Source of the DNA: JBCBGF01 sp039820585
GTDB lineage: Bacteria; Pseudomonadota; Alphaproteobacteria; Rhodobacterales; Rhodobacteraceae
Assembly: GCA_039820585.1 (NCBI GenBank)
Contig: JBCBPV010000001.1
Coordinates: forward strand, 1 to 64,000
Reading direction: 5' to 3'
DNA length: 64,000 nucleotides
Positions 51,296-59,766 of the stretch are shown here, one piece after another. The notes beneath the pieces are model-generated. The model did not search any database, was not told the origin of the DNA, and saw only the letters and a list, made by a program, of their open reading frames with translations. The translations under genes and the position numbers were made by a program. How positions within the stretch are numbered: position 1 is the first letter of the stretch; each line of letters begins with the position of its first letter.

Positions 51296-51844
51296 GTGAT
51301 GCGCATGACAAGTTCGGATGATGACCTGGCCGTGGCGGCCGCTGGTGGGGACGCTGCTGCGTTTTCCGTGCTGATCGACCGGCACTATGACCGATTGTTT
51401 GGCCTGTGTTTTCGTCTGCTCGGGACCCGCGACCAGGCCGAGGATTTAACTCAGGACATTTGCGCCGCCCTGCCTTCCAAGCTGCGCGGGTTTCGGGGCG
51501 ATGCACGGTTTTCCACCTGGCTTTACCGCGTTGCCGTAAACGGGGCGCATGATTGGCGGCGGCGGGCGGGCACCCGCGCCAAAGCCGCCGAGGGATGGGG
51601 CGATTGGGAGGTTGCGCGCCGGGCCGAGGCGGATGAGGCGCGGGCCGCACAGGACTGGCTGACCACCGCGATGGGGTCGCTGCCCCCCGATCTGCGCGAT
51701 ACGCTGGCCCTGATCCTCGATGAAGAGATGACCCATGCCGAGGCGGCCGCCGTATTGGATGTATCAGAAGGAACCGTAAGCTGGCGCATGTCCGAAGTGC
51801 GCAAGCGTTTGAAAGCGATGAGTATGGAAGAGGCCCGGCCATGA
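51296..51844 (+). CDS. ECF-type RNA polymerase sigma factor
   Basis: The protein has up to 182 residues. Sigma region 2 is DRHYDRLFGLCFRLLGTRDQAEDLTQDI with FSTWLYRVAVN, and region 4 is SLPPDLRDTLALILDEEMTHAEAAAVLDVSEGTVSWRMSEVRKRLK. Three near starts exist (GTG at 51296, ATG at 51299 and 51305); any could be used. The last 4 nt overlap the start of the VWA membrane protein (ATGA), the usual coupling for a sigma factor and its anti-sigma. The regulon is unknown. Confidence 0.93.
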   Translation: MMRMTSSDDDLAVAAAGGDAAAFSVLIDRHYDRLFGLCFRLLGTRDQAEDLTQDICAALPSKLRGFRGDARFSTWLYRVAVNGAHDWRRRAGTRAKAAEGWGDWEVARRAEADEARAAQDWLTTAMGSLPPDLRDTLALILDEEMTHAEAAAVLDVSEGTVSWRMSEVRKRLKAMSMEEARP

Positions 51845-53739
51845 CCGACGAGATCGAGCGCCTGCGCGCCGAGATGGCGCGCGCCACCCCGACCCCGGAC
51901 CCTGTGCGCCGGGCAGAAAATCTGCGGTTGGCCACGAAAAATTTCGACGCTCTCCAAGGAACGCCGGACATGGCGCGTCCCACTGAAGCCCGCCCGGTTT
52001 GGGGGCGGCTTGCAGATGGAGTGACAAAGATGATTGACCGAATTTCCCCACGCGGTGCGATGATTGCGACGACGGCATTGGTTGCCGTAGGTGCATTTGT
52101 GGTGCTGCCGACCAGCACGCTGATGCTTCAGGATCGCGGCTCGGAATACGAGTCGCTCTCAACCGAACTGGAAAGCCTGAGCGGCAGCAGCCATGGCCTT
52201 GGCGGTGTGATGTCGATGGAATCCTCGGCACCCCAGGCGGCCACGCGCAGCCGGATCAGCGACGCGCTTGTGATGGAAGACTCCATGTTCCGGCCTCGGG
52301 CTCCATTGGGCGTTGTTACCGACATCGCCCCGCCCATCGAGGCCGACACCGAAGCCTTTGCCAATGCCGACACCAACCCGTTGAAATCGGTGCTGGAAGA
52401 ACCCGTCTCGACCTTCTCAATCGACGTGGACACCGCGTCTTACAGCGTTGTCCGCTCCTCGCTCACCCGGGGCCAGATGCCGCCGCGGGACGCAGTGCGG
52501 ATCGAAGAGATGGTGAACTACTTCCCCTATGACTACGCCGCGCCGGAAGGCGATGTGCCGTTTCAACCCACGGTCACAGTCCTGCCCACCCCGTGGAACG
52601 CCGATACCGAGCTGGTGCATATCGGCATCCAAGGCGCCCTTCCCACGACCGACGATCGCCCACCGCTGAACCTGGTGTTCCTGATCGATACCTCGGGCTC
52701 GATGCAGGCCGCGAACAAGCTGCCGCTGCTGAAGCAGTCGTTCCGCATGATGCTGGGGGAGCTTGGCCCGGACGATCAGGTGTCTATCGTCACCTATGCC
52801 GGCAGCGCAGGCCGCGTGCTGGATCCGACGCCTGCGTCAGAACGGGCCACCATCGAGGCCGCGCTCGACCGGTTGGAGGCAGGCGGCGGCACGGCTGGTC
52901 AGGCCGGGCTGCAACAGGCCTATGCCACTGCTGACGAAATGGCCGAGGATGGCGAAGTCACACGCGTAATTCTCGCCACGGACGGCGATTTCAACGTGGG
53001 ACTGTCCGACCCCGATGCCCTGAAGGACTTCATCGCCGACCAGCGCGACAGCGGCACCTACCTATCTGTTCTTGGCTTTGGTCGCGGCAACCTGGATGAC
53101 GCGACGATGCAGGCGCTGGCCCAGAACGGGAATGGACAGGCGGCCTATATCGACACGCTCAGCGAGGCGCGCAAAGTGCTCGTTGATCAACTGACCGGCG
53201 CACTGTTCCCGATCGCCAACGACGTGAAGATCCAGATCGAGTTCAATCCCGCCACCATCGCCGAGTACCGGCTGATCGGGTATGAGACCCGCGCGCTGAG
53301 GCGCGAGGACTTCAACAATGACCGGATCGATGCGGGCGAGATCGGTGCGGGCCACCAGGTGACCGCGATCTATGAGATCACACCCGTCGGATCGCCCGCC
53401 GTGCGGATCGATGATCTGCGCTACGGCACATCACAGGTGACGGTGACGACGGACGAGATCGGCTTCCTGCGCATGCGCTACAAGACGCCGGGGGAAAGCG
53501 AGAGCCAGTTGATCGAAACGCCTGTGATGCCGGGCCAGGGCACGATCAGCGATGATATCCGCTTCTCCACCGCCATCGCGGGCTTCGGCCAGCTTCTGCG
53601 CGATGATAGCTATCTGGGCGACTGGGGCTATCCGCAAGCGATTGCGCTGGCCAACGGCGCGCGGGGCGAAGATGCGTTCGGCTACCGGACCGAGGCAGTG
53701 ACGCTGATGCGGTTGGCGGAAACGCTCGACCGCAACTGA
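51841..53739 (+). CDS. Membrane-anchored VWA-domain protein with anti-sigma-like N-terminus
   Basis: The 632 residues consist of a short cytoplasmic part (1-72) that begins like an anti-sigma domain, one membrane span (about 73-96), a linker, then an extracytoplasmic VWA module of the YfbK kind. The metal site is DTSGSMQ (DxSxS, Asp283 to Ser287), with ATDGDFNVG as the later metal ligand. The C-terminal domain (about 480-630) matches that of YfbK. Coupling by ATGA to the sigma factor suggests it holds and releases sigma in response to an envelope signal. The cytoplasmic segment lacks a zinc-binding HxxxCxxC motif. Confidence 0.87.
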   Translation: MTDEIERLRAEMARATPTPDPVRRAENLRLATKNFDALQGTPDMARPTEARPVWGRLADGVTKMIDRISPRGAMIATTALVAVGAFVVLPTSTLMLQDRGSEYESLSTELESLSGSSHGLGGVMSMESSAPQAATRSRISDALVMEDSMFRPRAPLGVVTDIAPPIEADTEAFANADTNPLKSVLEEPVSTFSIDVDTASYSVVRSSLTRGQMPPRDAVRIEEMVNYFPYDYAAPEGDVPFQPTVTVLPTPWNADTELVHIGIQGALPTTDDRPPLNLVFLIDTSGSMQAANKLPLLKQSFRMMLGELGPDDQVSIVTYAGSAGRVLDPTPASERATIEAALDRLEAGGGTAGQAGLQQAYATADEMAEDGEVTRVILATDGDFNVGLSDPDALKDFIADQRDSGTYLSVLGFGRGNLDDATMQALAQNGNGQAAYIDTLSEARKVLVDQLTGALFPIANDVKIQIEFNPATIAEYRLIGYETRALRREDFNNDRIDAGEIGAGHQVTAIYEITPVGSPAVRIDDLRYGTSQVTVTTDEIGFLRMRYKTPGESESQLIETPVMPGQGTISDDIRFSTAIAGFGQLLRDDSYLGDWGYPQAIALANGARGEDAFGYRTEAVTLMRLAETLDRN

Positions 53740-53750
53740 CCCAGCAAAAA

Positions 53751-53776
53751 GGGCGCGCCTTCTCCCCGGCGCGCCC
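53751..53776 (-). terminator. Terminator for hsp20
   Basis: GGGCGCGCC/GGCGCGCCC forms a perfect 9-bp stem with an 8-nt loop. On the minus strand it is followed by TTTTT, so it serves the hsp20 gene; on the plus strand no T run follows, though it may also slow readthrough from the VWA gene. Confidence 0.8.
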
Positions 53777-53799
53777 AGCTTATCGTCAGCCCAGTCGGC

Positions 53800-54267
53800 T
53801 TAGTTGACCGACTTGGCCTCCACTGCCTTTCCCTCGACCGTATCACCATTGGTGATCTCGATCCGGCGCGGTTTCAGCGCCTCGGGCACTTCACGCTGCA
53901 GGTCGATATGTAGCATGCCGTTGACCGTATTGGCCCCGGTGACACGTACATGATCGGCCAGATGGAACCGGCGCTCAAACGCGCGGTTCGCGATACCGCG
54001 GTGCAAATAGGTGCGCGCCTCGTCTTCCTTGGCCTTGCGGGCCGAAACGACCAGCGCCTGCTCGCGCACTTCGACCGACAACTCGTCTTCGGCAAAACCG
54101 GCCACGGCGATTGAGATGCGATAGGCATCGTCAGCGGTTTTCTCGATGTTGTAGGGCGGGTAGGACGCGGTGGTGCCGGTATCGGTGAGCACCCGGTCCA
54201 TAAGGTCGGCAATCTGGTCAAAACCGACGGTTGCGCGATAAAGCGGCGCAAGATCAAACGTTCGCAT
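53800..54267 (-). CDS. Small heat shock protein Hsp20
   Basis: The 155-residue chaperone is of the IbpA class. It starts MRTFDLAPLYRATVGFDQIADL, the usual class A beginning. The alpha-crystallin core (PPYNIEKTADDAYRISIAVAGFAEDELSVEV...YLHRGIANRAFERRFHLADHV...NGMLHIDL) is complete. The C-terminal LKPRRIEI contains the IEI anchoring motif. It protects aggregating proteins in heat. The 5' leader may hold an RNA thermometer. Confidence 0.95.
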   Translation of the reverse strand: MRTFDLAPLYRATVGFDQIADLMDRVLTDTGTTASYPPYNIEKTADDAYRISIAVAGFAEDELSVEVREQALVVSARKAKEDEARTYLHRGIANRAFERRFHLADHVRVTGANTVNGMLHIDLQREVPEALKPRRIEITNGDTVEGKAVEAKSVN

Positions 54268-54300
54268 GGGTCATCCTCCATTGAGCGACAACGATGTTGG
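54268..54300 (-). promoter_or_regulatory. Candidate ROSE-like RNA thermometer in the hsp20 leader
   Basis: The leader reads GTCGCTC-AATG-GAGGATGAC before CCC and the ATG. GTC/GAC and CTC/GAG can pair around the Shine-Dalgarno GGAGG, leaving internal mismatches of the kind seen in ROSE elements of alphaproteobacterial Hsp20 genes. The pairing is short, so the call is tentative. Confidence 0.35.
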
Positions 54301-54330
54301 GCGCCTTCCACGATGGACAGGCGCGATGTG

Positions 54331-54359
54331 ATGCCAAAGCCACTTGGGGCCTTTGGCAT
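54331..54359. terminator. Stem-loop between the protease and hsp20 genes
   Basis: ATGCCAAAG and CTTTGGCAT form a perfect 9-bp stem with an 11-nt loop, 45 nt past the protease stop. No T run follows on the minus strand. It could end the protease transcript or form the upstream part of the hsp20 leader. Confidence 0.45.
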
Positions 54360-54403
54360 GAGACTAGGTAGGGATCGTGATTTTCCGGTTCAAGGGCCGG
54401 GGA

Positions 54404-55228
54404 TTACGGCCGCAAAAACTTCGCCCCGCCGCCCGGGCTTGGCGTGTCGATGGTCAGCCGCCGGATGCCGGGGGTGCGTTGTTCTGGGGCGGGGGCTTCC
54501 GCCTCGAGGGCTGTGCGCAGCTGCAGAAGGCTGCCACTGTCAAGCCCGGTGCCCACAGACACCGGCTGCCCGCGCAATTGACCTTTGGCGGAGATGACCG
54601 AGACAATCCGGGGCTCACCATCCTCTGCCGTCACAAAGACCGGCGCGCCGGACGAACCCAGATCAATCTCACACGACATCACCAGACTGCCCTGCGGGCG
54701 CCCCATCACATGGCACATCTCCTGCAATGCGGGACGGTTGGCCCGGTTCAGCGCATAGGACACAACGCCCACGGTATCGCCCTTGCGCGGACGCTCATCG
54801 GTTTTGAAGGGCCGCACGCTGTTGTTCTGAATGGGCGCGTTCAGCGCCAGAAGGGCCACATCCTCGGCCGCGTGCGCCATGCCTTCGGGGCCCTCATAGA
54901 CGTAATCGGGATGGACGGCAGAGCTTTTGACGCCCCGGTCGGCAATCGCTCGACCATTGCGCCAGCCCGCGAGAAACCGCATTTCGCCATCGGCAATCCG
55001 TTCCCGACTGTCGGGGTCAAACAGGCAATGCGCGGCGGTCAGCACGACATCGGGTTCGATCAATGCTCCGGTACAGAACGATCGCGTGCCAATGTCCAAC
55101 CGGCCCACGCCTTCCCAGCCCTGGCTGTCACCCGCCGTGATCAACGCTTTCAATGCAGATGGTTCGTCCGCGCTCGTGGCCGACGGGACTAAAAATCCGA
55201 GGCAAATCGCAACAAACCAGCCGCGCAT
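54404..55228 (-). CDS. Secreted trypsin-like serine protease
   Basis: The 274-residue exported protease has a signal peptide (MRGWFVAICLGFLVPSATSA). The catalytic triad is His in VVLTAAHCLF, Asp in HAAEDVALLAL and Ser in CEIDLGSSGAPVF. Conserved cysteine pairs suit the S1 fold. The C-terminus has a Pro-rich tail. The ATG with AAGGGAAG is used; the longer reading adds 31 residues with no sense as a signal. The target is unknown. Confidence 0.9.
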   Translation of the reverse strand: MRGWFVAICLGFLVPSATSADEPSALKALITAGDSQGWEGVGRLDIGTRSFCTGALIEPDVVLTAAHCLFDPDSRERIADGEMRFLAGWRNGRAIADRGVKSSAVHPDYVYEGPEGMAHAAEDVALLALNAPIQNNSVRPFKTDERPRKGDTVGVVSYALNRANRPALQEMCHVMGRPQGSLVMSCEIDLGSSGAPVFVTAEDGEPRIVSVISAKGQLRGQPVSVGTGLDSGSLLQLRTALEAEAPAPEQRTPGIRRLTIDTPSPGGGAKFLRP

Positions 55229-55289
55229 GGACACTTCCCTTACCCTGTGTTCGTCGGTGCTAGCACCGGCGTCGGGCAGGATTAAGGCC

Positions 55290-56609
55290 CTATCGCAGCA
55301 TTGGCACGGCTTTCTCGCCACCGTTGCGCAACAGCGCCGGGGGCATCGGCCCGCCGGTCACCCAGTCGAGCAGCTCAACCGTGTGGACAATCGGCACATC
55401 CGTCCCATTGCCGATCTGCATCATGCAGCCGATGTTCCCGGCGGCGATGATATCTGGGTTCTTCTCTTCCAGCGTAGTGACCTTGCGCTCTTTCAGCTGC
55501 TTGGAGATCTCGGGCTGCATGAGGTTATAGGTCCCTGCCGAGCCACAGCACAGGTGGCTGTCACGCGGCTCCACCACCTCAAAACCAACCCGCTTCAGCA
55601 GGTCCTTGGGAAAGGTCTTGATCTGTTGCCCATGCTGCAACGAACAGGCCGCATGATAGGCCACGCGCACGCCCTGCTCGCCGCCTTCGGGCACATCCAG
55701 CTTCATCAAAACCTCAGAGACGTCCATCGCCAGGTCCGACACCCGCGCCGCCTCTTTCGCCAGCGATTCATTGCGGAACATATGCCCGTAATCCTTCACC
55801 GTCGTCCCGCAGCCCGAGGTATTGATGACAATCGCATCCAAGCCCTCGCCACGATCCTCGGCCATCCAGGCATGGATGTTCTTGGCCGCCGTCGCGTGGC
55901 TCTCTTTCTCTTTGCCCATGTGGTGGACAAGCGCGCCACAGCAGCCCATCCCCTCCGCTATCACCACCTCGCAGCCCAGCCGGGTGAGCAGGCGGATCGT
56001 GGCGTCGTTGATATCGGTGTTCAACGCCTTCTGCGCACATCCGGTCATCAGCGCGACCCGCATCTTCGTCTCGCCCACGGCGGGAAACGTCTGCGGATCG
56101 TCATTCCGGCTGACCGGGGGAATGGTCTTTGGCGCCATCTCCAGCATCGCTTTCAGTCGCGCATCGGGCATCAGACGCGCAAAGGGCCGCCCGATCTTGG
56201 CCCCCAGCAGCGCCACCCGAAACCGCATTGGATAGGGCAGGATCTGCGCCAGCGTCCAACGCAACACCCGCTCGAACAAGGGGCGCTTGTAGGTTTGCTC
56301 GATATAGGCCCGCGCGTGGTCGACGAGATGCATGTAATGCACCCCCGACGGGCAGGTCGTCATGCATGCGAGGCAGGACAGACAGCGGTCGATATGCTTC
56401 ACCGTCTTCTCATCAGCCGGACGCCCATTCTCCAGCATATCCTTGATGAGGTATATCCGCCCCCGCGGGCTATCCAACTCATCGCCCAGCACCTGGTAGG
56501 TGGGACATGTGGCGGTGCAGAACCCGCAATGCACGCAGGTCCGCAACACCTCGTTCGAGCGCGCTATGGCGGGGTCTTTCAGCTGTTCAGGGGAAAAGGT
56601 GGTTTGCAT
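55290..56609 (-). CDS. glcF: Glycolate oxidase iron-sulfur subunit GlcF
   Basis: The 439 residues have two [4Fe-4S] ferredoxin motifs (CVHCGFCTATCP and CLSCLACMTTCP, about 25-85) and two CCG domains (GCAQKAL...GCCGALVHH...SGCGTTVKDYG and HAACSLQHGQ...CCGSAGTYN). It carries electrons from the GlcD/GlcE flavoproteins to the membrane. It is the last gene of the glc operon, lying 3 nt after the small membrane gene. The glycolate oxidised is likely from phytoplankton in a marine setting. Confidence 0.96.
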   Translation of the reverse strand: MQTTFSPEQLKDPAIARSNEVLRTCVHCGFCTATCPTYQVLGDELDSPRGRIYLIKDMLENGRPADEKTVKHIDRCLSCLACMTTCPSGVHYMHLVDHARAYIEQTYKRPLFERVLRWTLAQILPYPMRFRVALLGAKIGRPFARLMPDARLKAMLEMAPKTIPPVSRNDDPQTFPAVGETKMRVALMTGCAQKALNTDINDATIRLLTRLGCEVVIAEGMGCCGALVHHMGKEKESHATAAKNIHAWMAEDRGEGLDAIVINTSGCGTTVKDYGHMFRNESLAKEAARVSDLAMDVSEVLMKLDVPEGGEQGVRVAYHAACSLQHGQQIKTFPKDLLKRVGFEVVEPRDSHLCCGSAGTYNLMQPEISKQLKERKVTTLEEKNPDIIAAGNIGCMMQIGNGTDVPIVHTVELLDWVTGGPMPPALLRNGGEKAVPMLR

Positions 56610-56612
56610 CGG

Positions 56613-56942
56613 TCAGACCAGTCCAGAATTAGAAGATAACAGCCAAAGACCTGCCGCCACGGTCACGGCCAGCGACACAGTCATCCGTGTCCACACATCC
56701 GCGGCGGGCCGCATCACGAGCAGGGGCAGCAAGGTCAGTCCCGCAACCGCCACGCCGGCAATCACCGGGATCACGAAACTCAGAAGCGGCACGCCCAACC
56801 CCGGCAGCAGGAACAACAGCCCCAGCGCGCCCGACGCCACTGCCCCGGCCAACCGCCAATCCGCAATGGCCCAGCCAATGGCCACGGCCCCGGCGCCCGG
56901 CAAGATTACGTAGGGAAGCGCCAAAGGTCCCATACCCCTCAC
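56613..56942 (-). CDS. Small membrane protein between glcE and glcF, unknown
   Basis: This protein of about 109 residues has four hydrophobic stretches and few charged residues (for example GALGLLFLLPGLGVPLLSFVIPVIAGVAVAGLTLLPLLV). The GTG start overlaps the glcE stop by 4 nt; an ATG three codons later is an alternative. In E. coli no such gene lies between glcE and glcF. Its place suggests a membrane anchor or stabiliser for the complex, but no family is recognised. Confidence 0.65.
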   Translation of the reverse strand: MRGMGPLALPYVILPGAGAVAIGWAIADWRLAGAVASGALGLLFLLPGLGVPLLSFVIPVIAGVAVAGLTLLPLLVMRPAADVWTRMTVSLAVTVAAGLWLLSSNSGLV

Positions 56943-58081
56943 CCCATCAGCCCGGGGTTCAGGATGCCGCGCGGATCGAACTTCTCGCGAATGCCGCGGG
57001 TGATCGCAGCCAAGGGGGCCGGTTCGGGGTGGAACGTGCCAACACGCGCATGGGTGTCCGCATCGGCACGGATCAGGGTGGCGTGGCCGGGGATGTCCGC
57101 CAACGCAGAACGTATATCGCTGCCCGGGCTGACACCGGCCCAGACAAGGCCCCCGCCCCAGTCAAACAACAGCCGCGCATCGCCCAACGCCTCGGCCACG
57201 CGCACCCCGTCCGACGGCTTGACCGAGATTCGCCACACATCTTCATCGGTGCCGGCAAACATCTCGGCATCGCGCACCCAGCGCCAGGCTGGCTCAGTGC
57301 CTTCTCCCGCCGCCGCGACGCGCCGTTCGATCTTGGCTGCCCCAAAAGGCGCAAGCAGATCCACCAGCTTCCCCGCGCGATAGTCCACGGACGTTTCAAA
57401 CCCTTCGATCCGGATCATCGTCACAGGATCGCCTCCCACGCCCACAGGCGCATGGGCCGCACCCGTCACTTCGAAGGGGGAAGCCAGCGCCGCGGACATC
57501 GCCGCAATCGCCTGGGCCACATGCAACCCTTCGATCAGCACAGCCGCTGTCGCCGCATTTCCCGGCAAAACCTTGAAACTCACCTCGCTCAGCACGCCCA
57601 GGGTCCCGTAAGACCCCGCCATCAGCTTCACCAGGTCATAGCCGGTGACATTCTTCATCACCCGCCCGCCATTCTTCACCACCGTCCCCGCGCCATCGAC
57701 GAACCGCACACCGATCAGGCTGTCCCGACACGCCCCCGCCGCGATCCGGCGCGGGCCCGAGACGTTGCCTGCGACCACGCCCCCAATCGTCGGCGCGCCC
57801 TCGGTGCCCAGAACGGCCCGTTGATCCATCGGTTCAAACGGCAGGCACTGGTTCTCCGCCGCCAAGGCCGCCTCGATCTCTGCCAAAGGCGTGCCCGCCT
57901 TCGCCACGATCGTCAGCGCGCCGGGTTCATACAGCTCGAGCCCGCGCATGCCCGCTGTCGACAGCACTTCGCCTGTCGCCCCGGCGCCCACAGCCCGCGT
58001 CCCACCCCCAACGATCCGCAAAGGCCCGGCTGCCCCGGCCACGGCTTCGGCAAGCTCACTCTCATTTGCGGGTGTCAGCAT
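56939..58081 (-). CDS. glcE: Glycolate oxidase FAD-binding subunit GlcE
   Basis: GlcE is the second flavoprotein of the glycolate oxidase complex, shorter than GlcD. The 380 residues begin MLTPANESELAEAVAGAAGPLRIVGGGT and carry the FAD-binding PP-loop region (TIGGVVAGNVSGPRRIAAGACRDSLIGVRFVDGAGTVVKNGGRVMKNVTGYDL), diagnostic of GlcE. The C-terminal GLMG end is normal. The gap before it, after glcD, holds the recurring intergenic motif. Confidence 0.95.
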   Translation of the reverse strand: MLTPANESELAEAVAGAAGPLRIVGGGTRAVGAGATGEVLSTAGMRGLELYEPGALTIVAKAGTPLAEIEAALAAENQCLPFEPMDQRAVLGTEGAPTIGGVVAGNVSGPRRIAAGACRDSLIGVRFVDGAGTVVKNGGRVMKNVTGYDLVKLMAGSYGTLGVLSEVSFKVLPGNAATAAVLIEGLHVAQAIAAMSAALASPFEVTGAAHAPVGVGGDPVTMIRIEGFETSVDYRAGKLVDLLAPFGAAKIERRVAAAGEGTEPAWRWVRDAEMFAGTDEDVWRISVKPSDGVRVAEALGDARLLFDWGGGLVWAGVSPGSDIRSALADIPGHATLIRADADTHARVGTFHPEPAPLAAITRGIREKFDPRGILNPGLMG

Positions 58082-58091
58082 TGCGCCCCGG

Positions 58092-58122
58092 TCCTTCTTT
58101 GGTCGTCAAATATCCTCGGGGG
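58092..58122 (-). repeat. Intergenic motif (CGAGGATATTTGACGACCAA) before glcE
   Basis: Minus-strand copy of the recurring element, ending CCAAAGAAGGAC about 10-20 nt before the glcE ATG. A GCGCCCCACGTGGGGCGC dyad (about 58129-58146) lies further upstream in the same gap. Confidence 0.6.
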
Positions 58123-58166
58123 TGAATGCGCCCCACGTGGGGCGCAGAGGGGGCCCGAGGCCCCCT

Positions 58167-59618
58167 TCAGGCCGCCGCAGCCGGGGCCACGGCCCGCCGC
58201 GACTCCGTCGTGGCCAATGGGAACACTTTCGCGGGGTTCAACAGCCATGCCGGATCCATCACATCCTTCAGCCGCATCTGCGCTTCCATGTCTTCCGCCG
58301 TGAACTGCTCATGCATCAAGTCACGCTTTTCGATCCCCACGCCATGCTCGCCGGTCAGGCACCCGCCCACCTCGACGCACAGCTTCAGGATATCTGCCCC
58401 CATCGCCTCGCACAGCTCCAGATCACCGGGCTTGTTGGCATCAAACAGGATCAGCGGGTGCATGTTGCCGTCGCCCGCGTGGAACACATTGCCCACCTGC
58501 AGCCCGTAATGCTCGCTCAGCTCGCCGATCCGGCGCAGGACATAGGGCAACGACGAGACCGGAATCGTGCCGTCAAGGCACATGTAATCGTTGATCTGGC
58601 CCACCGCGCCAAAGGCCGATTTGCGGCCTTTCCAGATCTTTGCGCTTTCCTCTGCGCTTTTGCTCTCGCGCAGCTCGATGGGGTTGTGGTTGCGGGCGAT
58701 TTGCATGATCACACCCAACTGTTCGTCAATCTCGGCCGCCGACCCCTCAACCTCGACGATCAGCAGCGCGTCGCAATCGGGATAGCCTGCGCCGGAGAAC
58801 TTGTCGGTCACCTCGATGCACAGGCGGTCCATGTACTCAATCGCCACGGGTAAGACGCCCGCCTTGATGATATCCGCCACGCAGGCGCCGGCCACTTCGG
58901 CGCTGTCAAAGCCCATCAACACCGGGCGCGCGCCCTCGGGCTTGCGCAGGATCCGCAGCGTCGCTTCGGTCACGACGCCCAACTGCCCTTCCGAGCCGCA
59001 GATCACGCCCAAGAGGTCCAGCCCGCCAGCATCCAGATGCGCACCGCCCACCTCAACCACGGTGCCGTCCATCATCACCATGGTGACGCCAAGCAAGTTG
59101 TTGGTGGTCACGCCATATTTCAGGCAATGCGCCCCACCGGAATTCATCGCGATATTGCCCGCAATCGCGCAGGCCAGCTGCGACGAGGGGTCGGGGGCAT
59201 AGAAGAAATCCTCATGCTCCACGGCACCGGTCACACTCAGGTTGGTGCGCCCGGACTGCACCCGGATATACCGGTCATCGTAATTCGTCTCGATCACATC
59301 GTTCAGGCGTGCCACGCCCAGGATCACGCAATCGGCGGTCGGCAACGCCCCCCCGGCCAGCGATGTGCCCGACCCGCGCGGGACCACGGGCACGCCTTCT
59401 TCCCGGCATATCTTCAATGCGGCAGCGACCTCTTCGGTCGAGCCGGGCAAGATCGCGCAAAGCGGTGGGCACTTATAGGCGGTGAGTGCGTCACACTCAT
59501 AGGCGCGCGTGCCGGTTTCTTCGTGAATTACCGCATCACGGGGCAAAACCGACTGCAGCCGCGCAATCACGCGCGCTTTTTTGGCCAGAACCTCGGGGTT
59601 CGGTACGGGCATTTCCAT
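58167..59618 (-). CDS. glcD: Glycolate oxidase catalytic subunit GlcD
   Basis: The 483-residue FAD enzyme oxidises glycolate to glyoxylate. The FAD domain (about 50-230) includes VPRGSGTSLAGGALP, SQLACAIAGNIAMNSGGAHCLKYGVTTNNLLGV and ICGSEGQLGVVTEATLRI. The C-terminal part has HAGDGNMHPLI and CLTGEHGVGIEKR. The ribosome site is GGAGG at 6 nt. A candidate GntR-type operator lies 18-42 nt upstream of the start. The operon order is glcD, glcE, small membrane gene, glcF. Confidence 0.96.
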   Translation of the reverse strand: MEMPVPNPEVLAKKARVIARLQSVLPRDAVIHEETGTRAYECDALTAYKCPPLCAILPGSTEEVAAALKICREEGVPVVPRGSGTSLAGGALPTADCVILGVARLNDVIETNYDDRYIRVQSGRTNLSVTGAVEHEDFFYAPDPSSQLACAIAGNIAMNSGGAHCLKYGVTTNNLLGVTMVMMDGTVVEVGGAHLDAGGLDLLGVICGSEGQLGVVTEATLRILRKPEGARPVLMGFDSAEVAGACVADIIKAGVLPVAIEYMDRLCIEVTDKFSGAGYPDCDALLIVEVEGSAAEIDEQLGVIMQIARNHNPIELRESKSAEESAKIWKGRKSAFGAVGQINDYMCLDGTIPVSSLPYVLRRIGELSEHYGLQVGNVFHAGDGNMHPLILFDANKPGDLELCEAMGADILKLCVEVGGCLTGEHGVGIEKRDLMHEQFTAEDMEAQMRLKDVMDPAWLLNPAKVFPLATTESRRAVAPAAAA

Positions 59619-59635
59619 CGGCGTCCTCCCATCTC

Positions 59636-59660
59636 AATTGGTAAAGAAATATAACCAATT
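59636..59660. promoter_or_regulatory. Candidate GntR/FadR-type operator of the glc operon
   Basis: AATTGGT and ACCAATT flank an 11-nt AT-rich centre, 18-42 nt upstream of glcD. Another half-site ACCAAA follows 4 nt later. The halves equal those of PdhR/LldR-type operators (AATTGGT...ACCAATT), although those usually have a 3-nt centre. The likely regulator is a GlcC-like GntR protein, not in the window. Confidence 0.6.
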
Positions 59661-59766
59661 CCTACCAAAGGCAAGTCTGAACTCATCTACAGCCACAAAA
59701 CCGTGACTGTACTGGTGGGTAGTGTAGCCTATGCTAGGCGCAGACAACGCTGAAAGATCGGGTAAA

